Part shown: positions 51,501 to 62,891 of the stretch, piece after piece | Layout of the letters: each line of letters opens with the position of its first letter | Position numbering within the stretch: the first letter of the stretch is position 1 | NCBI GenBank assembly: GCA_022009935.1 | Contig: CP091731.1 | Coordinates: 1,612,001 to 1,676,000, forward strand | Origin: Candidatus Melainabacteria bacterium | GTDB taxonomy: Bacteria; Cyanobacteriota; Vampirovibrionia; Gastranaerophilales; Gastranaerophilaceae | Reading direction: 5' to 3' | Length of the DNA stretch: 64,000 nucleotides | The notes under the pieces: generated by a model | Told to the model about the DNA's origin: nothing | What the model saw: only the letters and a program-made list of their open reading frames with translations | The model's database searches: none | Translations under genes and position numbers: made by a program

Positions 51501-54494
51501 TACAATTTATAGATATATTCCAAATTAACATTATCCACCGTAACAAAATCCTCGTATTTACAAGGAATTTCAACTATAAAGTTTTTTGACTCTTGTGTTG
51601 GTTCAATTTTTAATAATTCAAGCAATTCATCGACTATTTTGACCTGATATTTACCCGGAGCCAAAGATGAAAAAGAAAAAGTGCCATCATTGTTTAGGTT
51701 TGTATAATCAATTTCTTTGTTATTTGCATCAAAAATACTTACGACCAGGTCATTAAACTTTAAATATTCTCCATATTCGTTCTTGATTGTGACTGTTCCT
51801 TCTATTTGTCCGGATGAGCTTATTAAACCAAATTCAATTGGAGTCAGGTTTCCTTTTTCAACCTTCACGTATCGACTTGGATTTGTGCTTTTGTGAACAT
51901 TCAAAAAGGTCGGCAAATTGTCTTCACATAAACTTACATTGTATATCCCTTTCTTCAAGTGGAACAAGCCTTGTTGTTCCGTTTTTATCAGTAAAGATTG
52001 GCTCATTGTGATTTTCAAATTTTATCGGTATATTGCCAATATAAGGCTCGGTTTCGTCTTTTATTCCGTTTAAATTTAAATCAAGAAAAGTTTTTGCAAC
52101 GACTTTACCTTTATTTATATTATTCAATCCGATTGGTTCAAGCGACTTGTCACCAAATCCATAAACCTCGCCAAAATCCAAATTTACACTGTGACGCATA
52201 TTTGACGGGATGTAAATATTATTTATCATCACAAAAGGCACTACACTATAATGGTATGCAAGACTGACTGTTGAACCTGATTTCAAACGTTTTGTCAAAC
52301 CTATTCCTAAATCTGTACCTTTATTCGTTCCGCTATAATGATAGGCTGCATTTATATTCAAGCTTAGATCCTTTATTATAGGTGTGTTGTATGAAATTTT
52401 AATTTGATTGTAATCATTTGTTACGCTGTCTGATTTTGTTTTAACAATGTTGTGGGATATTGTTGCATTGCCAAATTTTTTACCCAAAGGAAAACTTATA
52501 TCGGTATATATATCCTGATATTTTGAAGTATAGTTTATAAAATCTGCTTGATTATAGATGTTTTTATAGGTGTTTTGCCTTATTCCGGAGTTTATATTTA
52601 TATTTTTATATCGTTTTGACAACGAGGCTTCAAACATACCTGTTTGATTTCGCCAATTCCGTTTGAACCTTGTTTGTTTGTCAGTTTTATATTCAAATTT
52701 GGCATTTTCTGAAAATTTGTGCGAAAGTATAGATTGTAATCGTCGATTTGCATTTTGCCGCCATTAAAATAATCTGAAAAATTAGTCAGATATTTTGAAT
52801 AGCTTCCTTGAAACATGCATTTTTTTATTGTTGTTGAAAGGCTAACATTCCCGCCTAATCTATCCCAATAAAAACCACCATTTGACATGTTGCCTGCAAC
52901 ATAAAAAATCTTTGATGAAGAAAATACACTCCCTTTTATTTGTGTTTTATTATTTGGGTTAAAACATGACTCCCACTTTAAATAGTATCCTAATCCGCTT
53001 GAAAGATTTTCAATTTGTGTTGTATTTTGGCTTAAACCTAAATAAAACTTTGAGTCAAGTTTATTGTTATGATTTATATTCAAAATATTCATTTGAGTAA
53101 TCCCTTGGTAGTTGTTGGGATTGCGAAAATTTGTGAAGTTCAAATAATTTTTATTGCCAAAAATACTTTGCAAATATCTGCTGTCTTTGTTTTCCGATAA
53201 AATGCTATCAGCTATCAAAAAACTTTCATAGGTGATTTTATCATTCAATGTTTTTTTATATTTTGTTCCTAAAACAAGTTTTTTTGCATTTGCTTCATAA
53301 ATATAGTCATTCATTGCAAATATCCGATTTTGATAGCCTGAAATGCCGGCTATTATGTCTTTTTGGACTCAAATTTTTTCTCATCTTTTTGTTTTTCACA
53401 GTCAATGTTTAAAATTTCACGAACATTGCCATTTTGCATCATTTCACTCAATTTTATATTTTTTATTTTGTTATAATAATTGAGGTTTTTTTAAAGTGTA
53501 ATAACCATTATAGGTGTCAATGTTTTTCACAAATTCACCATCATTTATAGAAACTTTTATAATTGATCCTTTGTTGACTTTTTCCTTCTAAATTTTTTAC
53601 ATCAGTTTTTTTAGATGTTTTATTATCAATATCTTTAATTTGAACCCCTAAAATATCATGAGACATTGATAACCCGTCAAATTCCCAACTTTGAGGCTTG
53701 CCGATTGTATATTCAAAATTTTCTGTTTTATTACGATATTGTGGTGTAATTCCTGAAAAACCCAAAAGATTGTCGTTGTAGCTGTTTGTGCCAAGCTCAA
53801 GTGAATAATCTCCTGACTTTATTTTTCCATTCAGTGTCAAGTTTAGGTTGTTATTATAATTTAAATTTGTGTCACGATTGTTCTGATATATTTGAGAATA
53901 TGTGTCTGAAAGATGTTTTGTCTCACAGACAAGGTGTCAAAAGTTAGGGCTTTTTTGTTTTTGGGCAAATATAAATCATTGTAGCCCTTGGCTTGTTTTT
54001 TCTTCTTTAACCAAAAAACCTTCAAATCTTTTCTCCTTTGACAATTCACCATTTTCAACAGCAACTTCATCTTTTGTTTTAATATACGTAATAAAATTTA
54101 TGAAATCAGATGTAACTTTATACCCTAAAATTTGAGAAAATGCTTTATCGACGATAAAATATTCGTTTTTTATATCAGTAATTCCACTTTTAACGTAAAA
54201 AACTTTGTAATTTAACTTATCGTTATTTTTATATAATTCATTATTTACTATCTTAAACTCGCCAAAACTTATGCTTTTTTTGAGCATGGTTTTCTGAAAA
54301 GCTTATACTAAATAAATCAAGAATAACTTTTAAAGGCAAATAAATTTCATTGTTTTGTGCCACAACTTCTATTTCATATTCGTTTTCATTGTCAACATTA
54401 AGCGATGAAATTATATTTTCAAAGGCAAAACAAGAATTTATGTTTGCAAGAAAAATAATAAAAAAAGGATTAGAGAACTTAAAAACTTTAACAT
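51500..54494 (-). CDS. usher-like outer-membrane protein of chaperone-usher pilus (frameshifted)
   Basis: ATG 54494 overlaps the previous pilin-like stop (TAATG). After a signal peptide there is an N-terminal domain (EIEVVAQNNEIYLPLKVILD, NEYFIVDKAFSQILGYKVTS). An early barrel part follows (YTIGKPQSWEFDGLSMSHDI), then a plug-like segment (GSIIKVSINDGEFVKNIDTY) and a long stretch of alternating beta-strands. The C-terminal domain has the SdrD/usher-type KTFLDLNLNGIKDETEPYIG. About 1000 residues. Shifts near 54455, 54280, 53990, 53920, 53850, 53575, 53490, 53370, 52640 and 51970. It should export and assemble the upstream pilin-like subunits. Confidence 0.7.
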
Positions 54495-55123
54495 TATGGT
54501 ATATTATCCAGATACACTAAAACTTCAAAAGTATTGTTGCCATCCAAAGCAGTTTGACAGTCATAGGTTCCGACTTTTGGTGTTGGTGAAATATTTAAAG
54601 AAATATTTGTATTTCCCTCATTAACGCTACAGTTATAAAACGTTTGATTTGTTTCATCCGTTTTGTATTCAACTGTTCCTGAATTGTCAATATTTAATGA
54701 GCCTGAATAAGCAATTGCTTCTTCATTGTTAAGCGAGTTTGAATTTGTGAGTTTGCAATCGTTTATGGCACTTGCACTTGGAGGATAAGCATTGTTTGCA
54801 AATACCATATAATATCGGCTTTGATTTGAAACTCCATTTTGGTTTGATACAAAAGCACTGTGAGCCGTGCTGTTTGAATCATTAACTATTGCTTTAAGTT
54901 GAATATTGTTTATACTTTCATTTGATGAAACTAAAAAATTGATACTTAAATTTGCCCCTAAATTTCCACTGTCAGGGTCAATATTTGTTGTAAAATTACC
55001 CGATATATCAACTGAAACGGTTGGTGTAACTTCAACTAAAAGATTGTTAATCGCAACTGTATCCGCTTGTGCTTTATTTGCAATAAAAAATATAAAAATA
55101 AGTAAGAATTTAAAAAGTTTCAA
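54494..55123 (-). CDS. secreted pilin-like subunit 3
   Basis: An intact 209-residue protein from TTG 55123, 10 bases after GGAGG. Signal peptide (LLIFIFFIANKAQA), then an all-beta body with VTPTVSVDISGNFTTNIDPD and repeated Ser/Asn-rich strands, ending NNTFEVLVYLDNIP. Two Cys (DCKL and NCSV regions, plus YDCQ) could form disulphides. Placed directly before the usher gene. It shares the N-terminal theme and terminal beta-strand with the two following subunits. Confidence 0.6.
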   Translation of the reverse strand: MKLFKFLLIFIFFIANKAQADTVAINNLLVEVTPTVSVDISGNFTTNIDPDSGNLGANLSINFLVSSNESINNIQLKAIVNDSNSTAHSAFVSNQNGVSNQSRYYMVFANNAYPPSASAINDCKLTNSNSLNNEEAIAYSGSLNIDNSGTVEYKTDETNQTFYNCSVNEGNTNISLNISPTPKVGTYDCQTALDGNNTFEVLVYLDNIP

Positions 55124-55153
55124 AACAAAAAAGCCTCCATCTATAAATTTGTT

Positions 55154-55789
55154 TTAAATAAAAGATAATGTAATTGTTGCTTGATAGCTTCCCGCTTCAT
55201 CACAAGTTGAGTATGTGTTTGTCAAGGGAACTTCACCTGCAGGAATTTCAAGATTTAAAGGTGTTGCTCCACGTTTTAACAAAGTGATATCCCAACGATT
55301 GTAGTTGTTGTCATAATATACCTCCATAACGTTTGGAATATCTTCCAAATTGGTCATTCTATAAGCTATTACATTTTTGTTATTGTCACAATTTAAAGCT
55401 CCGTTAAATTTTTTACACAATCAACACAATGAGATTGTGGCAACACATTTGAATTAGTAAGAGCAATATAGTGATAATCAAGACTAAACAAAGGAAAGAA
55501 AAAATGCATTAACGGCACCTTCTTGAGTGTTACAAGTTGCTGTCAATTGTAAAGATTTTTTGAGTATTTGAATTTGTTGTAATTAAAACCCCGGTGTCAA
55601 AGAATTTGACAATTTGCCGTCGGTTGTATCAATGCTTGCACTTAGCTGCCCACCGTTTGTCGTTACCGATTTTATCTCACCATTCGTTGCGCTTAGTTTT
55701 GTAATAGGTGTTTGAGCACCAAATGTTTTGGATGTTGAGATTGATAGACAAAATATTATTAATAGTAAAAATATGCTAGATTTTTTCAT
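55154..55789 (-). CDS. secreted pilin-like subunit 2 (frameshifted)
   Basis: ATG 55789 opens a signal peptide (IFLLLIIFCLSISTSKTFGA). The mature part begins TPITKLSATNGEIKSVTTNG, and joined frames across 55580-55425 reach YRMTNLEDIPNVMEVYYDNN. The C-terminal strand is DEAGSYQATITLSFI, which closely matches subunit 1 (DESGSYQAIVILSYN), so the two are paralogues. About 205 residues. Confidence 0.6.
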
Positions 55790-55814
55790 TTTTTAAGCCT
55801 TTGACAATTGACAT

Positions 55815-56442
55815 CTAATTATAAGAAAGGATTACAATAGCCTGATAGCTTCCTGATTCATCATTGCCGTTAAATGTATTTGGTTTTGCACTTGCTGCAG
55901 GTACCACAAGTTGTGTAATTGTATCTCCCTGATGTGACAGATTTACATCATAATAATTGCCGGAGGAATTCCAACTATATTCAAGCTGTCCTTCAATATT
56001 TGTTGGAGGTGTAACGGCATAACATATTACATTTGGGTTTGATGCCGCTTGTGGAGACTCACTTTGCGCATTTGTTATCGCTTCACTTGTAGGTGGGGTT
56101 GTTATATTTGATAATGCTATATATACATTGCCATTTGAGGATGAAAAGGCATTCACTTCGCCGGATGTTGACGTTGTTGTGGCTGTTAGAGTCAAAGCTT
56201 GTGTTGTTCCTATATTCGATATAATTTTAAATCCAGGATCTAATGGAGTTGTAAGACTGCCTGTTTCATCAATTGTTGTTGAAACATTTCCGCCATAAGA
56301 TTCAACCGACGAAACTGTTCCTAAAACAGCTGTCACGGTTTGCGATGCTATTGGCGCCGCTTTTTGCTTCGTTTAAACCTGATAAACAGCTCATTATAAA
56401 CGCTAGTAAAAGTGATGACATTAATATTTTTTGTTTTTTCAT
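55815..56442 (-). CDS. secreted pilin-like subunit 1 (frameshifted)
   Basis: ATG 56442 has GGGAGGAG upstream. Signal peptide (ILMSSLLLAFIMSCLSG) and, after a shift near 56355, SQTVTAVLGTVSSVESYGGN and TPLDPGFKIISNIGTTQALT. The PLDPGF string recalls the SLTPGF of subunit 2. The end is DESGSYQAIVILSYN. All-beta, Ser/Thr-rich, about 200 residues. Likely a structural pilus subunit. Confidence 0.6.
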
Positions 56443-56533
56443 AAAAAACTCCTCCCAAAGTTATATCTTTAATTTTTTTAATATTAAATATTATTTTTGA
56501 TATTTTTTGTAATATTAAAATTTGTTTCTTTTT

Positions 56534-57333
56534 TTAATATTTTTCTTTGTCATTTTCATCTTTATAAGTTAAAACAAATTTTAGGTTGTAACTTTTGCCG
56601 TTATTAAAAACACAATCTTTTAAATCGACTTTTTGTTCTTTTTCAAGGTATGAATTTGTTCCGCCGGGGACATTTGAGGAAATAACTTTAAACTTTTTTA
56701 TTAAGTTATTGTTATCATCTGTAATATATCCCCAGCCGTTATATCGAACTTTACTTGTACCGTTGGATGAAATTTTATAGGCACAATTTAAAATCCCATT
56801 GTTTTCACTTGCATTCAAAGTTAAAAGTTGAGCTTTTTGGTAAAATTGCCTTTATCAACATAAACAGGAACGCCAACACGTGTTTTTACAAGTATTTTGC
56901 CTCCAATATTCCCATTTAATTTGTTTAACAAAACTTCCTTTGTATTCACATCTTCCAGAAAAAGCATTAACCTTGCTTCACCATCTTGAAGTTCTTTCAA
57001 ACCTGTAACTGTCAGGCGAACTTTTTGAGGTTGACCGTTTTGGCAAGTAAACTCCATTGGATAAAACTTTATTTTGCCCATTAAAGAGTCTTTTTGCCCC
57101 ATATCTTTTAATTCAATAAAACGCCCTTTTTCGTCATATTTAAAAAATACCGGATACAACTTAAAACGTATTGTTTCATTTATTCCGCCTGATACGTTAA
57201 ATGCTGTTGAAATGTAATCTTTTTTGTGGTGTTTGCATTGAGTTCAATTGTTGAAGGTGAAATTTTTATTGCCGCTTTTGCTTCAACAAATGAAAAAAAC
57301 AATATTAAAATAAACAAAAGTATTTTTTTTCAT
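56534..57333 (-). CDS. periplasmic pilus chaperone-like protein (frameshifted)
   Basis: ATG 57333, signal peptide, then AAIKISPSTIELNANTTKK, the usual first strand of PapD-type chaperones. IRFKLYPVFFKYDEKGRF, EARLMLFLEDVNTKEV (strand F/G area) and KILVKTRVGVPVYVD follow, and the second domain ends YNLKFVLTYKDEND. Shifts near 57300, 57210 and 56830. About 260 residues, slightly longer than PapD. It would hold the pilin-like subunits before delivery to the usher. Confidence 0.65.
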
Positions 57334-57335
57334 GA

Positions 57336-58240
57336 TTAGTTTGTTTCCAATCTGTATTCAAATTCTTCTAATTTTGAGCCTGATTTTAAAAAAGTATCTT
57401 TTGGACCTTTGATTAAATAATCAAGGTTTATAAACTGTTTGTCTAGTTTTTTAATTAAATCATTAAACGTTGCTTTGCCACTTGCCACGAGCATTTCATC
57501 GCTATTTAAGATTGTAAAATTCGTACTTAAATTTGGGGTTTATTGTTTTTTCTGCACTTATAATCTTTATGTATGGTGTAATTTTTAAATTAGCATTAAT
57601 ATCGTTGGTATTGCGCTTAACATATAATTTCCAATCTTTATTTGACGTAATATATAAGGTTAAAGGCATTTTTAAATTTTGTTGTGTATTTTTCTGCAAA
57701 ATATTTTCCTTGTCCACTTTCAAATTAACAAGTGCGTTTGAAAATTCTATTTTGGCTATTTCATCTATTTCAAAATTATAGTTATAAATGTTTTGTGCAA
57801 TAATATTTTGGTTGTTATCAACTAAAGTAAATTTGATATCACAGCAATAAAAGCCGGGTCTATCAATATCTTGTGTATTTATAGCAAAGTTAAAATTTAA
57901 ATTGTTCATTCCAAGTGAGTTTTCTGAACTTTTAATTTCAACTTGTTTTGAATTTTCAAAGTTACTGAAAGGCATTTGCCCCAAATTTGATATTTCAAAG
58001 CGTGATAATGGAATAAAATAATTTGGGTCTGTTTGGTTTTGAATGTTCAAATCAAGAACTTGAGCATAAAGCTTCCAAGGGCTGTTTGAATAAAAAGACA
58101 AATTTACCTTGTTGCATAATTTTGTTTCCAAACTTTTGACTTTGCGACACTTTTTCAAAATGTAAATTATTAGCAAAAACTAAATTTGAACTTAAAATTA
58201 TATTTATTATTAAAATTAAAATAATTTTAAATAATTTCAT
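57336..58240 (-). CDS. secreted protein with two related beta domains, first gene of pilus operon (frameshifted)
   Basis: ATG 58240 opens a signal peptide (LFKIILILIINIILSSNLVF). Two internal repeats are visible: SFYSNSPWKLYAQV near the start and YITSNKDWKLYVKR in the second half, each followed by an acidic/Asn-rich beta region. Shifts near 58110 and 57500. It ends EFEYRLETN two bases before the chaperone gene. About 300 residues. It may be a tip or accessory subunit. I do not know the family. Confidence 0.55.
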
Positions 58241-58413
58241 AAACCGAACCTTATGTGAGATTGCTTATTTTTTTATTTTTCATTTAAAAAAACATTTGAC
58301 ACTTACCCTAAGATTTATAAAAACGGGTAATATAAAATTTACCCTTTTGTATAATTAAAAAAAACGAACTTATAAATTAAGTTGGCTATATAAAAGTCGA
58401 GGAATAGTTATAA
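58241..58413. promoter_or_regulatory. divergent intergenic region with GGGTAA/TTACCC motifs
   Basis: Separates the pilus operon from a divergent secreted-protein gene. It contains TTGACA (58296-58301) on the plus strand. It also has an inverted repeat GGGTAA...TTTACCC (58325-58344) plus another TTACCC at 58303, which may be a regulator site shared by both directions. Confidence 0.35.
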
Positions 58414-59343
58414 ATGAAAAGAAAAATATTGAGTGTTTTATTTATCTTAACATTGTTTGTAAGCCAAATGAAAATTTTACCCAACAAGGTTTTTGCTGCC
58501 TCAAACCCTGTTGCAACACAACAAGTAAGTGCAAGTTATGTAAAAAATCCGCAAAGATTTATTGAAGAAGATATAGTCATCCCTCAACCAAATGAAGAAA
58601 CCACAACAATCAATGATGACGAAGATGGTGGCGGTGGTGGATTGTCAACAGGTGGAATTGTGGGTATTGCAGTTGGTACAGGTGGTGGTGTGGCTGCAGC
58701 CGGTGGCGCTTTGGCTTTGGCTCCGGTTTTTCTTGCAGGGCTTATTCCAAATGGAATTATAGGTGCTGCTGCTTCTATAAACAGTTATGATGAATCAAAA
58801 AACTATTTAAGGCAAATTCTTGTTGAAAATTACAAACCTGATGATATTCAAAAAATAATCACTCAAAAACGTATCGATAACAATTTTTATATAACTCAAA
58901 ATGATACAGTATTGAGTAATAATGGTTTTAATATTCAAGAGTTTAAACTTCCAAATGAGCTTTTTAATTATAAACAGGTCAAAATGAATGTAATAATGTA
59001 TTCAGACCCATATCGAGATATTGAAGGCGATCCCGAGCTTGCATTTGGGGCTTTTAAAAACATAGAACTTAAGACTTTAAGTAAAAAATTTGAAACTCAA
59101 CAGTTTTTACACAACTATATTATGAATAGATATAAATTACCTTTGAATATAAATCTTAAAAATTATAATGCAGGCAAACAAACTTTATCAGGTATAATTG
59201 ACATGACAAAATTAAACTCAAATAACAACAACCGGGTTGTAATAAGGTATACAAAAGGTGGTTTTAATGGTCGTAAAGCACGGCTTGAGCCTGCAACACA
59301 AATTGTTTATGCCTATTTAATAGAATTAATACCGATAAAATAA
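58414..59343 (+). CDS. secreted or membrane-anchored protein with Gly-rich helix
   Basis: An intact 309-residue protein. Signal peptide (LSVLFILTLFVSQM), an acidic linker (TTTINDDEDGGGGGLSTGG), then a Gly/Ala-rich hydrophobic segment (GIVGIAVGTGGGVAAAGGAL). A soluble C-terminal domain follows (DDIQKIITQKRIDNNFYITQ, YSDPYRDIEGDPELAFGAFK, TQIVYAYLIELIPIK). I do not recognise it. It is transcribed away from the pilus operon, perhaps under the same control. Confidence 0.65.
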   Translation: MKRKILSVLFILTLFVSQMKILPNKVFAASNPVATQQVSASYVKNPQRFIEEDIVIPQPNEETTTINDDEDGGGGGLSTGGIVGIAVGTGGGVAAAGGALALAPVFLAGLIPNGIIGAAASINSYDESKNYLRQILVENYKPDDIQKIITQKRIDNNFYITQNDTVLSNNGFNIQEFKLPNELFNYKQVKMNVIMYSDPYRDIEGDPELAFGAFKNIELKTLSKKFETQQFLHNYIMNRYKLPLNINLKNYNAGKQTLSGIIDMTKLNSNNNNRVVIRYTKGGFNGRKARLEPATQIVYAYLIELIPIK

Positions 59344-59375
59344 CTTATTAAACAAAATAGGATTGTAATATATTT

Positions 59376-60128
59376 TTATTTTTGGTCTGTTAAAATGAAC
59401 AAACTTACAAGGTCATTTATATTGCTTACCTGTTTTTGATATTCCATAGCCTGTTTTTCAAGTGTTTGCATATTTAATTTATATTCTTCAATAGTTGACA
59501 TGCAATCACGAATGGCATCATTTAAATCATCTTGTACACTTTGAGCTTCACTTAGGACACTTGTCATTGAAATTCCAAGTGCTTCCAATGTTTGTCTAAT
59601 AATTTGAGCACCGGTTTGTTTTGTGACTCCACTTGGAAGTTGTTTTATAAGATTTTTTTAAAACAGAAACATTTGACGGCAATTCAAATTCTTTAACAGG
59701 TGGTATTTTACCCATCACTTGTGAATTTGGTTTATCATTAAAATCGTTATTTATGTCATTTGTATGTTCAAACGTTGCATTGTAATCCCATCCACCTTGG
59801 ATAGGGTCTTTTAGTATATTTATCTGTGGCTCTTGATTATTTTTTTTTAAAAGCAGGTTCGTTTTTATTGTCAATTATGTCATCAATTGTTGCCATTTGT
59901 CCCAATGAAGGATTAAACCCCTGAGTTTTCAAGATTTTGTGCTGTTTGTGGTGTATTAATTACTTCACTTTTTGCAATGTCACTAACACTACTTGGGGCT
60001 ACATCATTATTTTCAACTGTTGTTTATTTCAACATTATTTATCTGCTTATCAAGTTCCTTGTTGTTTTTTTAATGCCTCTACGATTTTTTTTACCGACAC
60101 CTTCGGGTAGTTTTTCATTTGATGACAT
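59376..60128 (-). CDS. Asn-rich protein with C-terminal coiled coil, unknown (frameshifted)
   Basis: ATG 60128 after GGGAG starts MSSNEKLPEGVGKKNRRGIK. Shifts near 60070, 60030, 59925, 59850, 59660 and 59610 join about 245 residues. The N-terminal half is low-complexity and Asn/Asp-rich (ENNDVAPSSVSDIAKSEVIN). The C-terminal part (QTLEALGISMTSVLSEAQSV to KQVSNINDLVSLFI) forms a long coiled coil with a conserved-looking CMSTIEEYKLNMQTLEKQ. No signal peptide. Function unknown. Confidence 0.6.
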
Positions 60129-60226
60129 TTTTTCTCCCTTAAAAACTTTTAATTTAGTTTTAATTATAACGAAAAAAACATAATTTTTAAATTAACTATT
60201 AAGTTTTATTGCGAAAAAAATATTTT

Positions 60227-61468
60227 TTATTTCCTTAAATCACTTGCAAGCTTGTGAGCCCATAAGCCTTCTGTTTGTGCAAGTATTGAAGCAGTTTTTG
60301 CTAAATGCCTTGCATTTAGACGGCTTGACATTTGGTAGGTTTGGATTTTAACATAATCAAAAACTGATAAACCGCCACTATATTTTGCAACTCCATTTGT
60401 TGGCAAAGTGTGGTTTGTGCCGGAAGTATAATCTCCAAAAACCTCTGCAGAGTAGTTACCAATAAATAAAGAACCATAGTTATGGAACAAAACGGATTTT
60501 TTTTTTTGCATCTTTAATGCACAATTCTAAGTGTTCAGGTGCTTTTTTATTTGCAATATCAATAGCTTCTTCCAAATTGTTGCAAACTATGCAAAAAGAC
60601 TTTTCAAAAGATTTTTGTGCTATTTCCTTTGTTTGAAGTATTTTAAGCATGTCAATTGCTATTTTGTAAACTTCTTTTGCTATTTTATCATCAAAAGCAA
60701 GAAGAATAGCACGTGCATCAAGGTCATGCTCACATTGAGCAAGCATATCTGCAGCCACAAACTCCAAATTTGCAGTTTCATCTGCCACAATCATAACTTC
60801 AGATGGCCTGCAAGAAAATCGATACCACAAACTCCAAAAACTTCTTTTTTTGCAGCAGTCACATATTTATTTCCAGGCCTACAATTTTATTAACTTTTTG
60901 AATGGTTTCTGTTCCATAAGCGGCTGCAGCAATAGCTTGAACACCACCTATTTTATAAATTTTGTCTGCGCCTGACAAGTGAGTTGCCACTATAGTTTCA
61001 GGCTTTATTTTTTGGCGAAAATGCTAAAATTCTTTGAACTTTTGCAACTTTTGCAGGGATTATTGTCATTATTGCACTTGAAGGAAGCGGATAATTTCCC
61101 CCAGGAATATAACACCCGACAGACTCAAGCGGGATTATTCGATGACCGAGTTTGCAGCCATATATTTTTGTATCAAGTTTTTTTAAGCTGTTTAATTGTC
61201 TTTTGGCAAATGTTCTAACATTTTTTATAGCCTTTCTCATTGCCTTGATTTTATCTTCACTCACAAGACTATAAGCTTTTTCAATTTCTTTTTCAGATAC
61301 TTCAAAGTTGTCAAAACTGCATTTGTCAAAAAGCTGACAGTATTTATTAATAGCGCTGTCACCATTTTGTTTAACATCATTTATAATGTTTTTAACATTT
61401 TCTTCAACATTATAATCAAGTGTTTCAAAAAAAGAATCGTTTAATTCGTTATAACCAATAATCTTCAT
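60227..61468 (-). CDS. hisD: histidinol dehydrogenase (frameshifted)
   Basis: Last step of histidine synthesis, oxidising histidinol to histidine with NAD and zinc. ATG 61468. Landmarks: LESVGCYIPGGNYPLPSSA, VQAIAAAAYGTETIQKV, VGPGNKYVTAAKKEVFG, LAGPSEVMIVADETAN and AQCEHDLDARAIL, plus DYTSGTNHTLPTNGVAKYSG near the end. Shifts near 61015, 60885, 60810 and 60505. About 415 residues, normal. It lies 9 bases after the synthase-like gene on the same strand, so both amino acid genes are cotranscribed. Confidence 0.93.
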
Positions 61469-61476
61469 AATTTTTT

Positions 61477-62785
61477 CTACACAACCGAAATGTTTAACCT
61501 TGTTTCATTGTCAATACGCTGTTTTAAAGCACCGGTTGGCAAATAATAAGGAGTTACGGTCAATATTTTTGCAGCGATATCAGGGTAATAATAAATAAAC
61601 TTTAATTCGCTGTCAGTTAAAGGTCTTTGAGTGTGTACATTTGCATAGCGACAAAGTTCAAGAATATTTCTGGCTTCATCTTCGTCGTGAAATTCAAGTT
61701 CAAGGTTTTCATAAACATTTCGAAATCCTTTAATGCCGCCATATTCTCCAACAGTAATCATACGACCTGTTTCAATAATTTCGGGTTCACCACGACCAAG
61801 TTCTTCAAAATCATACAATTCGTAATTACGGCGGTCTTTCAAAGCCCCATCAGCATGGATACCGGATTCGTGTGCAAAAGCATTATCACCAACTGCTACT
61901 TGATTTATAGGCAAATCAAGATGAAAAGCATAAGCAGTATATTTAGCAAGTTTCCATGCTTTTGACAAATCAATTTGCGGGTCGATTTTATATTTATCTT
62001 TAAACCCTGATGATTTCATAACAGAAAGCAAACAAGAAACCAAATCAGCATTTCCGGCACGTTCTCCCATGCCGTTTATAGCTGTATTTATATAAGCATC
62101 AACACCGGCATCAATTGCAGCTTTGGCTCCCATTACCGAACACCCTACCGCCATACCTAAATCGTTATGGAAGTGAAGTTCTATATCCATTTTTGTTTCT
62201 TTTGCAATAGTATAAATTCTATCATAAGCCGTAAAAGGGTCATCAAAACCTAAAGTGTCGCAATATCTAAACCTTTTTGCACCTGCTGCTTTTGCATTCG
62301 TTTGCATATTTTATTAAATAGTTTAAATCGCTTCTTGAGGCATCTTCTGCGTTGACACCAATCATTCTTGCATTGCATCTTTTTGCCTCTTTAACCGCAT
62401 CAACTGTCATTTTTAATATATCATCAAGTGTTTTCTTTCCTTGATATTTACCATTTGTCATTTGTTCAGACGTTGATTGGGACAAATTGCAATATTGAAG
62501 ACGAGGAACGTTTTCAAATGAATGGTTCACATCCTCTGCCATTGCTCTCATCCAGCCTGATAGTTTTGTCTTTGTAATTACATTACGGTAAACAAGATCC
62601 ATATTTGCGTTTAAATAATTTATTTCATGCTCGGTTGTAGGGAATCCAAATTCTGATTGTGTTATTCCCATATCATTTAACATTAAGTTTATTATGGTTT
62701 TTTGTAACTTTGCTAAGCCCAAACGTGATGTTTGTACACCATCTCGATTTGTAACGTCAATAAAATAAATTATGTTTTCGCCCAT
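61477..62785 (-). CDS. isopropylmalate/homocitrate synthase-family enzyme (one frameshift)
   Basis: DRE-TIM metallolyase that condenses acetyl-CoA with an oxo acid. The metal and catalytic signature is FIDVTNRDGVQTSRLGLAK, with MDIELHFHNDLGMAVGCSVM supplying the HxH ligands and NTAINGMGERAGNADL the second conserved block. GDNAFAHESGIHADGAL is also seen. Shift near 62285. About 435 residues without an obvious LeuA regulatory domain, so homocitrate synthase (NifV-like) or a short LeuA/CimA are possible. leuB elsewhere in the window makes a leucine role plausible. Confidence 0.82.
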
Positions 62786-62891
62786 ACTGTGTTAACCTCA
62801 AATTTCTACTTGACTCATTATACTACATTATTTTATTATTGATAATAGTCTTTTATGTTTTTATTAATTTATGTAAAGTATTGAGGTTTTT

